From: Lentzea sp. NEAU-D7
GTDB taxonomy: Bacteria; Actinomycetota; Actinomycetes; Mycobacteriales; Pseudonocardiaceae
Length of the DNA: 64,000 bases
NCBI RefSeq assembly: GCF_026242055.1
Contig: NZ_JAPJDL010000005.1
Coordinates: 193,089 to 257,088, forward strand
Direction: 5' to 3'
The notes under the pieces were generated by a model that saw nothing but the letters and a program-made list of their open reading frames with translations, had not been told where the DNA came from and did not search any database. Below are positions 28,471 through 36,950 of the stretch, piece by piece. Positions within the stretch are counted from its first letter, which is position 1; the number at the start of each line of letters is the position of its first letter. Made by a program: the position numbers and the translations under genes.

Positions 28471-28704
28471 ATGACCGCACTTCCGCCTGACCCCGAACCC
28501 GACCGCACGCCTGGGCTGGAGCCCGGTGGCGGGGTGAACCCGGGAGAGACCCCTCCGGACTCCGGATCGACCACCACAGGCCTGTCCCACCACGAGCGGA
28601 CTCCGCCCAAGGCGACCGCCGGACGCATCGTGATCGCGATCATCGTGTTGTTCGCCGTGCTGGTGGCCGCGATGCTCCTGACCCGGGCTTTCCTGCTCGT
28701 GTAG
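28471..28704 (+). CDS. DUF6480 small membrane protein
   Basis: 77 residues. A Pro/Gly-rich cytosolic N-terminus with the conserved pattern PDPEPDRTPGLEPGGGVNPG, ETPP and a single C-terminal transmembrane helix (IVIAIIVLFAVLVAAMLLT). It matches the DUF6480 family of actinomycetes, function unknown. It starts 21 bases after the anti-sigma gene and is followed by the second STAS gene, which suggests a shared stress-response transcript. Confidence 0.82.
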   Translation: MTALPPDPEPDRTPGLEPGGGVNPGETPPDSGSTTTGLSHHERTPPKATAGRIVIAIIVLFAVLVAAMLLTRAFLLV

Positions 28705-28776
28705 CCGGGGCTCGGCACGTCTCAGGTTGTGGGCTTCCGCCGATGGCGCGTACGGTCGGTGCGGACGGGAGTCTTC

Positions 28777-29124
28777 ATGAACCAACTTCGCCAGAGAACT
28801 ACCTACGTCCAGTCCATCCCGATCGTCGCTCTCACCGGCGAGATCGACATGATGTCCTCCGCCCCGGTGACGAGCAGGCTCGCCGAGCTGCTCGATCGCA
28901 AGCCGCCCGCACTGGTCGTCGACCTGCGGGAAGTGCGTTTCTTCGGCTCCGAGGGCATTCGCGCGCTGGTGGAGACCCAGCACCAGGCGGACGAGCTCGG
29001 CGTCAAGTTCGGCGTCGTCAGCGACAGCAGGATCGTGCTGCGCCCGCTGGAGATGACGGCGGTCGACCAGCTGTTGCTGCTGTTCGCCGACGTCGAGGAC
29101 GCGGTCACCGCCCTACGCGGCTGA
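28777..29124 (+). CDS. Second STAS-domain anti-sigma-factor antagonist
   Basis: 115 residues. STAS fold with IVALTGEIDMMSSAPV (about 17-32) and LREVRFFGSEGIRALVE, in which the Ser of GSEG (near 65) occupies the phosphorylation position although the usual Asp-Ser is Gly-Ser here. The ATG at 28777 has GGGAG upstream; an in-frame start 48 bases earlier lacks one. Last gene of the anti-sigma/DUF6480/STAS string. Its 3' end overlaps the convergent Ppx-type gene by 12 bases. Confidence 0.88.
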   Translation: MNQLRQRTTYVQSIPIVALTGEIDMMSSAPVTSRLAELLDRKPPALVVDLREVRFFGSEGIRALVETQHQADELGVKFGVVSDSRIVLRPLEMTAVDQLLLLFADVEDAVTALRG

Positions 29125-29997
29125 CGAGCTCTTCGCGCGCGAGCGCTCCACCAGGGAGAGCAGCAGGCCTTCCTTGGTGGACCACGGGGAGATGTCCACG
29201 ACGTCGTGGCCCGAGACCTTCATCAGACCCTCCGCGACCACCGCGCCCGCCAGCGACTGCTGGGCACGGTGGCGCGAGATCCCCGGCAGAGCCGCGCGTT
29301 CGCGGACCGAGAGCTTCGCGAGGCGCGGAATCCACTTCTCCAGGTCCTTGAGCCGCAGCTGCCGCTGCGCGTAGGTGCCGTTGCGGGCACCGGCCAGGCG
29401 GGCCAGCTGTTCGAACACCTTCGAGCACCCCACCGCGTGAGCGCTCTCACCCCACGGGAACGCGGACGTCAGCCGCTCGGCGACCTCCACGCGCATCTCC
29501 GTGACGGTCATGCCGGTGCGCGTCAGAGTCCTTGCCCCCAAAGGCAAGGACACTGCTCGTTCGGGCTCGTCGCCGGACCCGGCGGCGAGCTCGACGGTGC
29601 CGCCGCCGACGTCGAGCACGACCATCGGCCCCGCGCTCCAGCCGAACCAGTGCCGGGCCGCGGCGTAGGAGAGACGGGCTTCTTCCTTGCCGGACAACAC
29701 CTTCAGCTCGACGCCGGTGCGCCGGGCCACTTTGCGGATGACCTCGTCGACGTTCGCCGAGTCACGCACGGACGACGTGGCGAAGGGCAGGAACTGGACG
29801 TCGCCCGCCTTCTTGCGGGCGGCGAGCACGGCGGCGCAGAGCGACTCGACTCCGTCGCGGCTGATGGCCCCTTCGGAATCCAGCTCCCGGTCCAGCCGCA
29901 GCCGGACCTTGTGGGACATCAGCGGACGCAGCAGGTCTCGTTCCACGACCACCAGGTGTGCGCTGAAGCACCCGACGTCCAGAACTCCGACCGCCAT
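29113..29997 (-). CDS. Ppx/GppA-type exopolyphosphatase or (p)ppGpp phosphohydrolase
   Basis: 294 residues, short Ppx/GppA form without the HD domain. ASKHA-fold motifs: GVLDVGCFSAHLVV at the N-terminus and MVVLDVGGGTVELAAGSG (about 130-147), with Glu and Asp of the catalytic site in SGKEEARLSYAA. Hydrolyses terminal phosphate from polyphosphate or pppGpp; actinomycetes commonly carry two such paralogues, Ppx1 and Ppx2. The ATG at 29997 follows GGAAGGTGG. It lies next to the stress-sigma switch genes, which fits a role in stringent or stress signalling. Confidence 0.9.
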   Translation of the reverse strand: MAVGVLDVGCFSAHLVVVERDLLRPLMSHKVRLRLDRELDSEGAISRDGVESLCAAVLAARKKAGDVQFLPFATSSVRDSANVDEVIRKVARRTGVELKVLSGKEEARLSYAAARHWFGWSAGPMVVLDVGGGTVELAAGSGDEPERAVSLPLGARTLTRTGMTVTEMRVEVAERLTSAFPWGESAHAVGCSKVFEQLARLAGARNGTYAQRQLRLKDLEKWIPRLAKLSVRERAALPGISRHRAQQSLAGAVVAEGLMKVSGHDVVDISPWSTKEGLLLSLVERSRAKSSSAA

Positions 29998-30106
29998 CCG
30001 CCACCTTCCTTCTGCCAAGTCTTCTTTACCTCATCGGCAGCCATTGTGCGGACCTCAGCCCCCGAACGAGCAATCTTGACCCGATGAGATGCGTTACAGT
30101 CACCGA

Positions 30107-31090
30107 ATGTCACTGGCGGAGATACCTTCCCGGCTCGAACACGCCCTCGGCAAGGCGCATTCCGGCGTAATCGTGCTGGCGGTGGACGGTCTCTCCTCGG
30201 ACGTGGCCAAACAGTCCTGGCTGTCGGCCTCCGTCTCGACGTTGTCCTCCACGGTGCCGCCGACGTCCGCGACGGCGTTGCTGACGGCGCTGACCGGGGT
30301 CTCCGCCGACGTCCACCGGGTGCCGGGATCGGTGTACCGCAACGGATCCGGGCTCGTGCACGCCGTCAACGGCATGCCCGCGATCCCGGACCTGCCGACC
30401 GTGCTCGAACGGCACGGCGCGACCGTGCTGGCCCGCGAGCTCGACCTCCTCGAAGGCACCTGGGCGCAGGCGCTGCTCCGGGGGTGCACCCGGATACCCG
30501 CACCGGCCAGGCACAAACTCGTGGCGCAGGCCGAGGACCCGCCGCTGCTCGTCGCCAACGTCGTCGCCGACCTCGACAAGGCGCTCAAGGACGCCCGGTT
30601 CCTCTGGACGTACGTCAACATCGACGACCACGTGCACCGCCACGGGTACGACGAGTCGGTGCACGAGGCCATGCTCCGCCTGGACGCGCACGCATCCCGT
30701 TGGGCCGCACAGGGTTGGACCGTCGTGGCGCACTCCGACCACGGCATGGTCGGAGTGGACCCCGATCCGGAGCTCGTCGAGGCCTGGGACGCGATCGTGC
30801 GCGAGGAGTGCGTGATCCCCTCCGGCGGCGCGGGACGGATGCGGTGGCTCTACCCGAAGGCCGATCGCCTGGAGGTCGTCTTCGACCGCGTGGCAACGGC
30901 TCTGGGCGACGCGGCGACCGTTCACCACGCCACCGATCTCGGCCTGCCGCAACCCGAGGCCGGCCCGGTCGTCGCGGTGGCCGCGTCGCCGCGGTTCCCC
31001 CTGCCGGATCCCTCGGTGCGCTACGAGCACGGCGGCCTGAGCCGGGACGAGATCGACGTCCCCTTCGCCGTCTGGCAAGCCGTACAGTGA
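30107..31090 (+). CDS. Type I phosphodiesterase/nucleotide pyrophosphatase-family protein
   Basis: 327 residues of the alkaline-phosphatase superfamily. Metal ligands and nucleophile are visible: ILAVDGLSSDV (Asp near 24), the nucleophile Thr in STVPPTSATALL (near 52), NIDDHVHRHGYDE (near 178) and HSDHGMVG (near 215). There is no signal peptide, so it is probably cytosolic. It hydrolyses phosphodiester or pyrophosphate bonds, substrate unknown. The next gene starts 4 bases after its stop, so the two form an operon. Confidence 0.82.
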   Translation: MSLAEIPSRLEHALGKAHSGVIVLAVDGLSSDVAKQSWLSASVSTLSSTVPPTSATALLTALTGVSADVHRVPGSVYRNGSGLVHAVNGMPAIPDLPTVLERHGATVLARELDLLEGTWAQALLRGCTRIPAPARHKLVAQAEDPPLLVANVVADLDKALKDARFLWTYVNIDDHVHRHGYDESVHEAMLRLDAHASRWAAQGWTVVAHSDHGMVGVDPDPELVEAWDAIVREECVIPSGGAGRMRWLYPKADRLEVVFDRVATALGDAATVHHATDLGLPQPEAGPVVAVAASPRFPLPDPSVRYEHGGLSRDEIDVPFAVWQAVQ

Positions 31091-31094
31091 GCGC

Positions 31095-32081
31095 GTGCAC
31101 GTCGAATTCTCCACCAGCATAAGGGAAATCGATTCTGCCGATTGGGATTCCGTTGTGCACCAAGCAGGTGCGCCGGTGTTCTACCGACACGCGTACCTCA
31201 GCGCCTGCGAGCAGTCGCCGCTGACGGCCGTCAGCGCGTGCGCTTACTTCGTGGCACGGGACGGCGGCCGGCCGGTCGCCGTCCTGCCCGCCTACCTCCA
31301 GACGGCCGCGAACCCGTTGCGCCGCCTGCACGAGGTCTACCCGGAGGCGGCCGGCGAGCCCGCGCTGCTCAGTCCCGCCTGGCAGTGCCACGACGCGCAC
31401 GTGCCGGCCACCGCCGAGGTGCTGCCGAGGGTGCTGGACCGCATGATCCGCACGGCGTCGATCCTCGGCGCGCGCTGGTGCGGTTTCGTGCACGTCCAGC
31501 GCGGCGGCGCGCTGTCGCAGGCACTGCGCGCGGCTGGCCTGCCCGCACGCCACTTGACGGACATCTGGGCGACCGGACTCACCACCTACGAGCACTACCT
31601 CGCGGGCCTGAGCCGCCGGGCCAGAGCGAACCTGCGCCGCAACGAACGAAGATCGGCCGGGGCCGGCGTGACCGCCGAGACCCTCCCGGTCGACCACGCC
31701 GCGCTCGACGAGATCACCCTGCTGTGCGTCAAGACCGCGAGCCGCTTCGAGGACAACGGCTTCCACCCCGACACCACCTTCGCCGAGTTCGTGACGGCGC
31801 TGGGCCCCCTGGCGCACGTGATCGAGGTGCGCCAGCACGGCAGGCTCGTCGCGGCCGGCGTGTGCCTCACCGACGCCACCCGCCTCCACACCTGGGCCTG
31901 CGGCGTCGACTACGCCGTGGACGGCGGCTACAGCCCGTACGGCGTCCTGTTCGCCGAGTCCGTCCGGCTCGCGACCCGCCTGGGGCTCTCGAGTTTCGAA
32001 GGCGGCCGGGGCGACGCCGCGTTCCAGCGCCGCCACGGCCTGAGGCCGCACCACCTCGACGCCGTTCTCCTCCGCGTCTGA
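31095..32081 (+). CDS. FemAB/BioF2-like GNAT acetyltransferase
   Basis: 328 residues. Two GNAT-like lobes; the C-terminal one (about 165-310) carries LSRRARANLRRNERR, GRLVAAGVCLTD and FEGGRGDAAFQRRHGLRP, typical of the Acetyltransf_6 (BioF2-like/peptidogalycan) group. It could transfer an acyl or aminoacyl group to a cell-wall or exopolysaccharide precursor. Start at GTG 31095, 4 bases after the phosphodiesterase stop. Downstream 209 bases are AT-richer and hold the GH88 promoter region. Confidence 0.8.
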   Translation: MHVEFSTSIREIDSADWDSVVHQAGAPVFYRHAYLSACEQSPLTAVSACAYFVARDGGRPVAVLPAYLQTAANPLRRLHEVYPEAAGEPALLSPAWQCHDAHVPATAEVLPRVLDRMIRTASILGARWCGFVHVQRGGALSQALRAAGLPARHLTDIWATGLTTYEHYLAGLSRRARANLRRNERRSAGAGVTAETLPVDHAALDEITLLCVKTASRFEDNGFHPDTTFAEFVTALGPLAHVIEVRQHGRLVAAGVCLTDATRLHTWACGVDYAVDGGYSPYGVLFAESVRLATRLGLSSFEGGRGDAAFQRRHGLRPHHLDAVLLRV

Positions 32082-32290
32082 ACACCGAACCGTTCACAAG
32101 GGTGAACAATTCGTTTTACACCGCCGAAATCCAGGAAGTTCATATATCTGATCAGTCGCAGCAACGCCTTTACGCTGTTCAGGGCGCAGAACAAGACGCG
32201 GGAATCAATTTTGACGCACCTTTACACGCCTTGATCCGATCTGGCAGTGTGGCGCCGGGCGCAAGACGAAGAAAGGGACTGGACGGTCTC

Positions 32291-33496
32291 GTGAATCTGT
32301 CTCGACGCACCCTTCTGGCGTCCGCAGCGGCCACTCCCCTGCTCACCGGAGCAGGTGTGGCCGCCGGTGCGGGGGAAGCCGCAGCTTCCCCCGCCACCCT
32401 CCGGGCGGCCCTCGACCACGGCAACGCCAAGCTGAAAGCGGTCGCACCCGGCATCACGTCGTTCCCGGAGATCACCAGGGCCGAGAGGTGGACCTACGTC
32501 GCCGACGGCGGCTGGATCGGCGGCTTCTGGCCGGGCACCCTGTGGCTCGCGCACCTCGACAGCGGCGACGCCCAGTTCCGCGCGCTCGCCGAGGCCGCCG
32601 GCGAGCGGCTGGCACCGCGGCGCCTGGAACCGCGCGACCACGACCTGGGGTTCCTCTTCTACCCCTCCTGGGTCACCGCGTACCGGCTCACCGGCGACAC
32701 GAAGTGGCGTGACGGCGCCGTCGACGCCGCGACCACGCTGATCCAGCGCTGGAACGCCACCGGCCGGTTCATCCGCGCGTGGGGCAGGCTCGGCACGCCG
32801 GGCAACGCGGGCCGCGTCATCATCGACACGATGATGAACCTGGACCTGCTCGCGTTCGCCACCGAGCAGACCGGTGACCGCAGGTTCCTGGACATCGCGA
32901 TCGCCCACGCCAGGACCACCCAGACGCACTTCCTGCGCCCGGACGGCTCGACGCCGCACGTGTTCGACTTCGACCCGGACACCGGCGCGGCCCTCGGCCC
33001 GAACACGGTGCAGGGCTACAGCCCGGCGTCGTGCTGGGCGCGCGGCCAGGCGTGGGGCATCTACGGCTTCACGACCATGTACCGGCGCACCGGCCTGCGC
33101 GAGTTCCGCGACACCGCGCGCAGGATGTCCGACTACGCGCTGTCGGTGCTCACCCCGGACGGCGTGCCGGTGTGGGACTACCGCTCACCGCTGGGCGTCC
33201 ACGACGTCAAGGACTCGTCGGCGGGCGCGATCATGGCGTGCGGCCTGCTCGACCTCGCGAAGGCCACCGGCACGACCCGCTACCGCGACCGTGCGCTGAG
33301 GATCCTCGACGGCCTGGTCACCACGTGCCTGACGACCAGGTCGGCGCGTGCCGAGGCGATCCTGGCACGCGGCACCCGCAACCGCCCGGCCGAGGACGGC
33401 GTGGAGGTCTCGCTGCCGTACGGCGACTACTACCTGTACGAGGCGATCCTGCGGGTGCTCAAGCCCGCGCAGATCGCCAAGGCCATCGGCCTCTGA
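32291..33496 (+). CDS. Tat-exported GH88-type unsaturated glucuronyl hydrolase
   Basis: 401 residues. A Tat signal (NLSRRTLLASAAATPLL) precedes an alpha/alpha-barrel. The two Asp residues expected of GH88 enzymes lie in RDHDLGFLFYPSW (about residue 117) and VIIDTMMNLDLLAF (about 180); GQAWGIYGFTTMYRRTG is also conserved. It removes the unsaturated uronic acid left by polysaccharide lyases. The lyase at 11386 is the only one in the window and could supply substrate. The GTG start at 32291 gives a clean Tat leader, although the only purine-rich ribosome-binding sequence (AAAGGGA) is 14 bases away. Confidence 0.88.
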   Translation: MNLSRRTLLASAAATPLLTGAGVAAGAGEAAASPATLRAALDHGNAKLKAVAPGITSFPEITRAERWTYVADGGWIGGFWPGTLWLAHLDSGDAQFRALAEAAGERLAPRRLEPRDHDLGFLFYPSWVTAYRLTGDTKWRDGAVDAATTLIQRWNATGRFIRAWGRLGTPGNAGRVIIDTMMNLDLLAFATEQTGDRRFLDIAIAHARTTQTHFLRPDGSTPHVFDFDPDTGAALGPNTVQGYSPASCWARGQAWGIYGFTTMYRRTGLREFRDTARRMSDYALSVLTPDGVPVWDYRSPLGVHDVKDSSAGAIMACGLLDLAKATGTTRYRDRALRILDGLVTTCLTTRSARAEAILARGTRNRPAEDGVEVSLPYGDYYLYEAILRVLKPAQIAKAIGL

Positions 33497-33506
33497 GCCA
33501 CGCCCG

Positions 33507-34064
33507 CTACTGCTCGACCAGCTTCGCCGTCGGCCCGTCGTTCCAGGTCGCTTCCAGCCTGGACAACCGGCCGGCGGCGTTGCGGAAGTTCACCACCAGC
33601 GGCCCGCCGGGCTGTTCCACGGACACCGAGTACCCGTCCGCGGGTGTGGCCGACAGCGCCTGCACCCCCTGCGGCCGGTAGCGCACGACCACGTCACCGC
33701 CGCGCAGGTGGAACGCGTGCACGTAGGAGCCGTCCGCCTGCCATTCCCCCTGCGGAGATTGAGCCGAGGTGGGACGCGCATCCGTACTACTGGGAGGAGC
33801 CGGAACAGATGACGTGGTGACGACAGGAGGCCTGGTGGACGACGGCGTGACAGGTGGCGGGGTGTCGGCGGAGGCACCGGGCTCGGGCACCGGGACGGTC
33901 AGCGAGGTGACGGTCGGCAGCGGCAGCACCGCCGAGCTCGTCGTGAACCCCGCGGCGGCGAGCGGCGCGGGTTCCATGGCCCACCGGATGCCGAACCACG
34001 ACAGGCCGACGGCGACCGCGGTCACCACCGCCCAGGCGACCAGGTACCCGACGGACCGTCTCAC
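33507..34064 (-). CDS. Single-span membrane protein divergent from a two-component system
   Basis: 185 residues, no named family recognised. One N-terminal transmembrane helix (about 5-27), then a Pro/Thr/Ser-rich extracellular spacer (about 45-105) and a C-terminal beta-rich domain of about 70 residues (GDVVVRYRPQGVQAL, GGPLVVNFRNAAGR). I chose GTG 34064, which has GGGAGGG 8 bases upstream; an ATG at 34091 would overlap the start codon of the divergent regulator gene. It may be a sensor input or target of the two-component system; this is inference from position only. Confidence 0.75.
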   Translation of the reverse strand: MRRSVGYLVAWAVVTAVAVGLSWFGIRWAMEPAPLAAAGFTTSSAVLPLPTVTSLTVPVPEPGASADTPPPVTPSSTRPPVVTTSSVPAPPSSTDARPTSAQSPQGEWQADGSYVHAFHLRGGDVVVRYRPQGVQALSATPADGYSVSVEQPGGPLVVNFRNAAGRLSRLEATWNDGPTAKLVEQ

Positions 34065-34089
34065 TGCGGCAACCCTCCCGTAGCGGCTC

Positions 34090-34755
34090 ATGGCATCAGT
34101 GCTGCTGGTCGAAGACGACCCGGTGGTGCGGGCGGCGATCACACGCGCTCTCACCGGCCAGGGCCACATCGTGCACGGTGTCGCGCTCGCGATCGAGGCT
34201 TTGCGCGAAGTCACCGCGCACGACTACGACGTCGTGGTGCTCGACCTCGGGCTGCCCGACCTCGACGGCGGTGACGCGCTGCGGATGATCCGAGGCGTCA
34301 CGAACACCCCGGTGGTCATCGCGACCGCCCGCGACGACGAGGCCGGGATCGTCCGGCTGCTCAACGCGGGCGCGGACGACTACCTCGTCAAACCCTTCTC
34401 CAGCGAACACCTCGAAGCCCGCCTGCAGGCGGTGCTGCGGCGCGCCCGCGACAGCAGGCAGCTCGTGATCGGTGGCCTGGAGATCAACGTCGACCTCCGC
34501 AGGGCCACAGTGGACGGCCAGGAGCTCTCCTTGACGCACAAGGAGTTCGAGCTGCTCTCCTACCTCGCGGCACGGCAGGGGGAAGTGGTGCCGCGGGCGG
34601 AGATCCTCGCCAGCCTCTGGCCGTCCCACCGCGACGACCAGACGCTCGACGTCCACCTGTCCTGGCTGCGCCGCAAGCTCGGTGAGCGGGCCGCGCAGCC
34701 TCGTTATCTGCACACGGTACGAGGGGTCGGCGTGCGTCTGGTCGACCCGAGATGA
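34090..34755 (+). CDS. OmpR-family response regulator
   Basis: 221 residues. The receiver domain has the acidic pair in VEDDP (residues 7-9) and phospho-accepting Asp52 (VVLDLGLPDLDG), with Thr in IATARDD and Lys in YLVKPFSS. The C-terminal winged-helix DNA-binding domain (about 125-221) has LTHKEFELLSYLAARQGEVV and the recognition region QTLDVHLSWLRRKLGE. Its stop overlaps the start of the cognate kinase in an ATGA. Target genes are unknown; the divergent membrane protein 25 bases away is a candidate. Confidence 0.95.
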   Translation: MASVLLVEDDPVVRAAITRALTGQGHIVHGVALAIEALREVTAHDYDVVVLDLGLPDLDGGDALRMIRGVTNTPVVIATARDDEAGIVRLLNAGADDYLVKPFSSEHLEARLQAVLRRARDSRQLVIGGLEINVDLRRATVDGQELSLTHKEFELLSYLAARQGEVVPRAEILASLWPSHRDDQTLDVHLSWLRRKLGERAAQPRYLHTVRGVGVRLVDPR

Positions 34756-36032
34756 GGCGTTCACTGGTGCTGGTCGCTCTCGCGGCGACCAGCATGGTGG
34801 CGCTGGCGTTCCTCATCCCGCTGGCGATCGTCGTGAAGAACTCCGCGTACAACCGCGCGCTGAGCGAGGCCGAGAAGCAGGCCGGCGCGATGACCCAGAC
34901 GTTGCTGATCACGCGCAAGGCGCAGGAGATCCGCCAGGTCATCAGGAGCACCCGGTACGGCGGCCAGCAGCGGCTGGCCGTGCACCTCGGCGGCACGGCC
35001 GGCACCTACGGCTACTCGCACATCACCGCGGCGGACCTGCAGGAGGCCCGCAAGCGCGCGACGGCGTCCACGGTCGAGCGGCCGGACGGCGTGGCCTACC
35101 TGCAGCCGCTGGTCACCAGCGAGAGCGGGATGGTGATCGTGGAGGCCTTCGTGCCGCACGAGCAGCTGACCCGCGGCGTGATCGGCACCTGGTGGGTGCT
35201 GGCGGGTGTCGCGGTCGGGCTGGTCGCCGGTTCGGTGCTCGTGGCCGACCGCCTGGGCGCACGGGCCGTCAAAGCCACCAGGGCGCTGGCCGAGGGCGCC
35301 CGCAGGATGGGCCAGGGCGACCTCACGGCGCGCGTCGCGGTGAAGGGGCCGCCGGAGATCGAGGAGGTCGGCAAGGCCTTCAACGCCATGGCCGAACGCG
35401 TCCGGCACCTGCTCGCCGCCGAACGCGAGGTGGTCGCCGACCTCTCGCACCGCCTCAGAACGCCTCTCACGGCCCTTCTCCTGGACGCGGACACGCTCGG
35501 GCGTGGTCCGGGGGCGGACCGCGTCCGGGAGGCCGTCCAGGGCCTCGAGAGGGAGGTCGACGAGATCATCAAGATCGCCCGCTCCGGCCTGCAGCCCGAC
35601 GACAGCGGCACCGACGCGGCGGAGGTCGTGCGCGACCGGCTGGTGTTCTGGTCCGCGCTCGCCGACGACCAGGAACGGCCCTGGACGATCCGCGGCGCCG
35701 ACCGGCCCGCTCCCGTGCCGCTCTCCCGCGCCGATCTCGCGGCCGCGCTGGACGCGTTGCTGGGCAACGTCTTCCGCTACACGCCGGAGGGCACGCGGTT
35801 CGCCGTGACGCTGGTGCACCAGGCCGACCTGGTGGCGCTCGTGGTGGAGGACGCGGGTCCCGGCATCGCGGACTCCCGGCAGGCGGTGCGCCGCGGTGCC
35901 AGCGGCGGTGGCTCCACCGGGCTGGGACTCGACATCGCCCGCCGTGCCGCGGAGAGCACGGGAGGTTCCCTCCACGTGGACCGCGGTCCGTTGGGCGGTG
36001 CACGCGTGCAATTGAGGCTCCGGAGGGTCTAG
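34752..36032 (+). CDS. Sensor histidine kinase of the OmpR-type pair
   Basis: 426 residues. Two transmembrane helices (about 4-24 and 142-165) flank a roughly 115-residue extracellular sensor region; a HAMP domain follows (ARRMGQGDLTARVAVKGPPE), then HisKA with His233 (DLSHRLRTPLTALLLD), then HATPase with LDALLGNVFRYTPEG as N-box, VEDAGPGI and a G2 box SGGGSTGLGLDIARRA. Translationally coupled to the response regulator. The ligand is unknown. Confidence 0.94.
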   Translation: MRRSLVLVALAATSMVALAFLIPLAIVVKNSAYNRALSEAEKQAGAMTQTLLITRKAQEIRQVIRSTRYGGQQRLAVHLGGTAGTYGYSHITAADLQEARKRATASTVERPDGVAYLQPLVTSESGMVIVEAFVPHEQLTRGVIGTWWVLAGVAVGLVAGSVLVADRLGARAVKATRALAEGARRMGQGDLTARVAVKGPPEIEEVGKAFNAMAERVRHLLAAEREVVADLSHRLRTPLTALLLDADTLGRGPGADRVREAVQGLEREVDEIIKIARSGLQPDDSGTDAAEVVRDRLVFWSALADDQERPWTIRGADRPAPVPLSRADLAAALDALLGNVFRYTPEGTRFAVTLVHQADLVALVVEDAGPGIADSRQAVRRGASGGGSTGLGLDIARRAAESTGGSLHVDRGPLGGARVQLRLRRV

Positions 36033-36060
36033 GACCCCTCTCGGGGCCCAACGACGAACA

Positions 36061-36105
36061 CCGCCGGCGGCGCGGACCGTGGGACGGGTCCAGCGCCGCC
36101 GGCGG
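36061..36105 (+). terminator. Strong terminator after the two-component pair
   Basis: Stem CCGCCGGCGGCGCGGACC (36061-36078) pairs with GGTCCAGCGCCGCCGGCGG (36087-36105) with one bulged base and an 8-base loop. It lies 28 bases after the kinase stop. Confidence 0.8.
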
Positions 36106-36169
36106 GCACCGGCCGGCTGCGCGGCACCGCTGCCGCACCACCGAGTCCCGAGCAGGAGGGAGGAACCCG

Positions 36170-36292
36170 ATGAGCAGTGCGCGCTCGCCTTCCCACACCG
36201 GTGTAACGAGGTGGATCAGCCGGGGCTCTCGGCGCCGGGTGTGGGATCCGGTGTATTCGGTCGGTCTGGGTCGATCGTTTTCTGCGATCTGA
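36170..36292 (+). CDS. Possible 40-residue basic small protein
   Basis: A short frame starting MSSARSPSHTGVTRWIS and ending GLGRSFSAI, with an unusually good ribosome-binding site (GGAGGGAGGAAC, 4-9 bases upstream). It is basic, with no signal peptide and no recognised family. It sits just after the kinase terminator and before an AT-rich stretch and a decayed gene, so it may itself be a relic. Codon-position GC bias is weak over so short a frame. Support is the ribosome-binding site only. Confidence 0.3.
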   Translation: MSSARSPSHTGVTRWISRGSRRRVWDPVYSVGLGRSFSAI

Positions 36293-36389
36293 CATGAAGT
36301 TAGCCGACCGCTGATCGTCTCCAATCCCCCGTTCAGACGATTAATCCGTTTTAAATATATTTAAGCTCGACCGGTCGACCGTCCGCGAC
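36293..36389. other. AT-rich intergenic stretch
   Basis: Local composition falls far below the window average, with TTTTAAATATATTTAAG near 36349-36365 (itself nearly palindromic). It probably held the promoter of the decayed DUF4360 copy downstream. No gene seen. Confidence 0.5.
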
Positions 36390-36751
36390 TTGAGTGAATT
36401 CAAGACAACGTCTCCCGCGCCCCCGCGCAATGCGAAAGGCGACTCGTGCTCAGTGCCGGACGGCCGCGGTAGCGGTCTCCGACGACAACACGTCATTCAC
36501 GGCGACTTGCGGCGATCACGAAAGCCGACGGAACGAGCACGCACGACATCGCGGCACCGACGAGCGACAACTGGCAGCTCACCGACAGCACCGACGTCGC
36601 GGAGATCGTGTTCGCCCCGTGCGGCACCTGAACGTGAACACAGAGGGCGGCCTTTCACGAACTCGGCGAACCAGCCGGCGTTCGTGTCGATGGATTCCAC
36701 GGACGGGAGCATCAACACCCGCTACCAGTTCGCCCGGAAGCGATGCTGACC
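36390..36751 (+). pseudogene. Decayed DUF4360 gene
   Basis: Pieces of a DUF4360 protein lie in order but in different frames, each matching the intact gene at 37736-38362. CRTAAVAVSDDNTSFTAT (from about 36450) matches its CRAGTAAVAVSPDNKAFT region; SDNWQLTDSTDVAEIVFAPCG (from about 36564; quoted in part) matches SDSWQVTHRTDVASIIYHPCG; LNVNTEGG matches FNINTELR; and SMDSTDGSINTRYQF ending KRC matches AMDSTDGSIETIYHF ending KKC. At least three frameshifts or deletions separate them, and the central region is missing. A retained hairpin follows at 36766. Confidence 0.8.
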
Positions 36752-36765
36752 CAAAATGATCACGG

Positions 36766-36807
36766 AGAGGGCCTGGCGCTATACTCACAGTGAGCAACAG
36801 GCCCTCT
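36766..36807 (+). terminator. Hairpin after the decayed DUF4360 gene
   Basis: AGAGGGCCTG (36766-36775) pairs with CAGGCCCTCT (36798-36807); the 22-base loop holds a second small dyad, CTCACAGTGAG. It occupies the place that the terminator holds after the intact DUF4360 gene, so it is probably the terminator of the lost gene. Confidence 0.65.
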
Positions 36808-36950
36808 TCTCGTGACCCGCACGTGACTTTTGACGGGTGAGTCAACCGGGCCATTGCTTCCCGCGTATACCCATGTAGATTCCCGCTCACCGTGACGGCC
36901 ATTCGGGTGACTGTCGCGGACTCGCGCGCCGCACGCGAAACGGAGGCAGC

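Noticed and set aside
29437..29450. GTGAGCGCTCTCAC as a CebR site
   Set aside because: It lies inside the Ppx-type coding region, is not fully symmetrical and matches poorly beyond the AGCGCT core.
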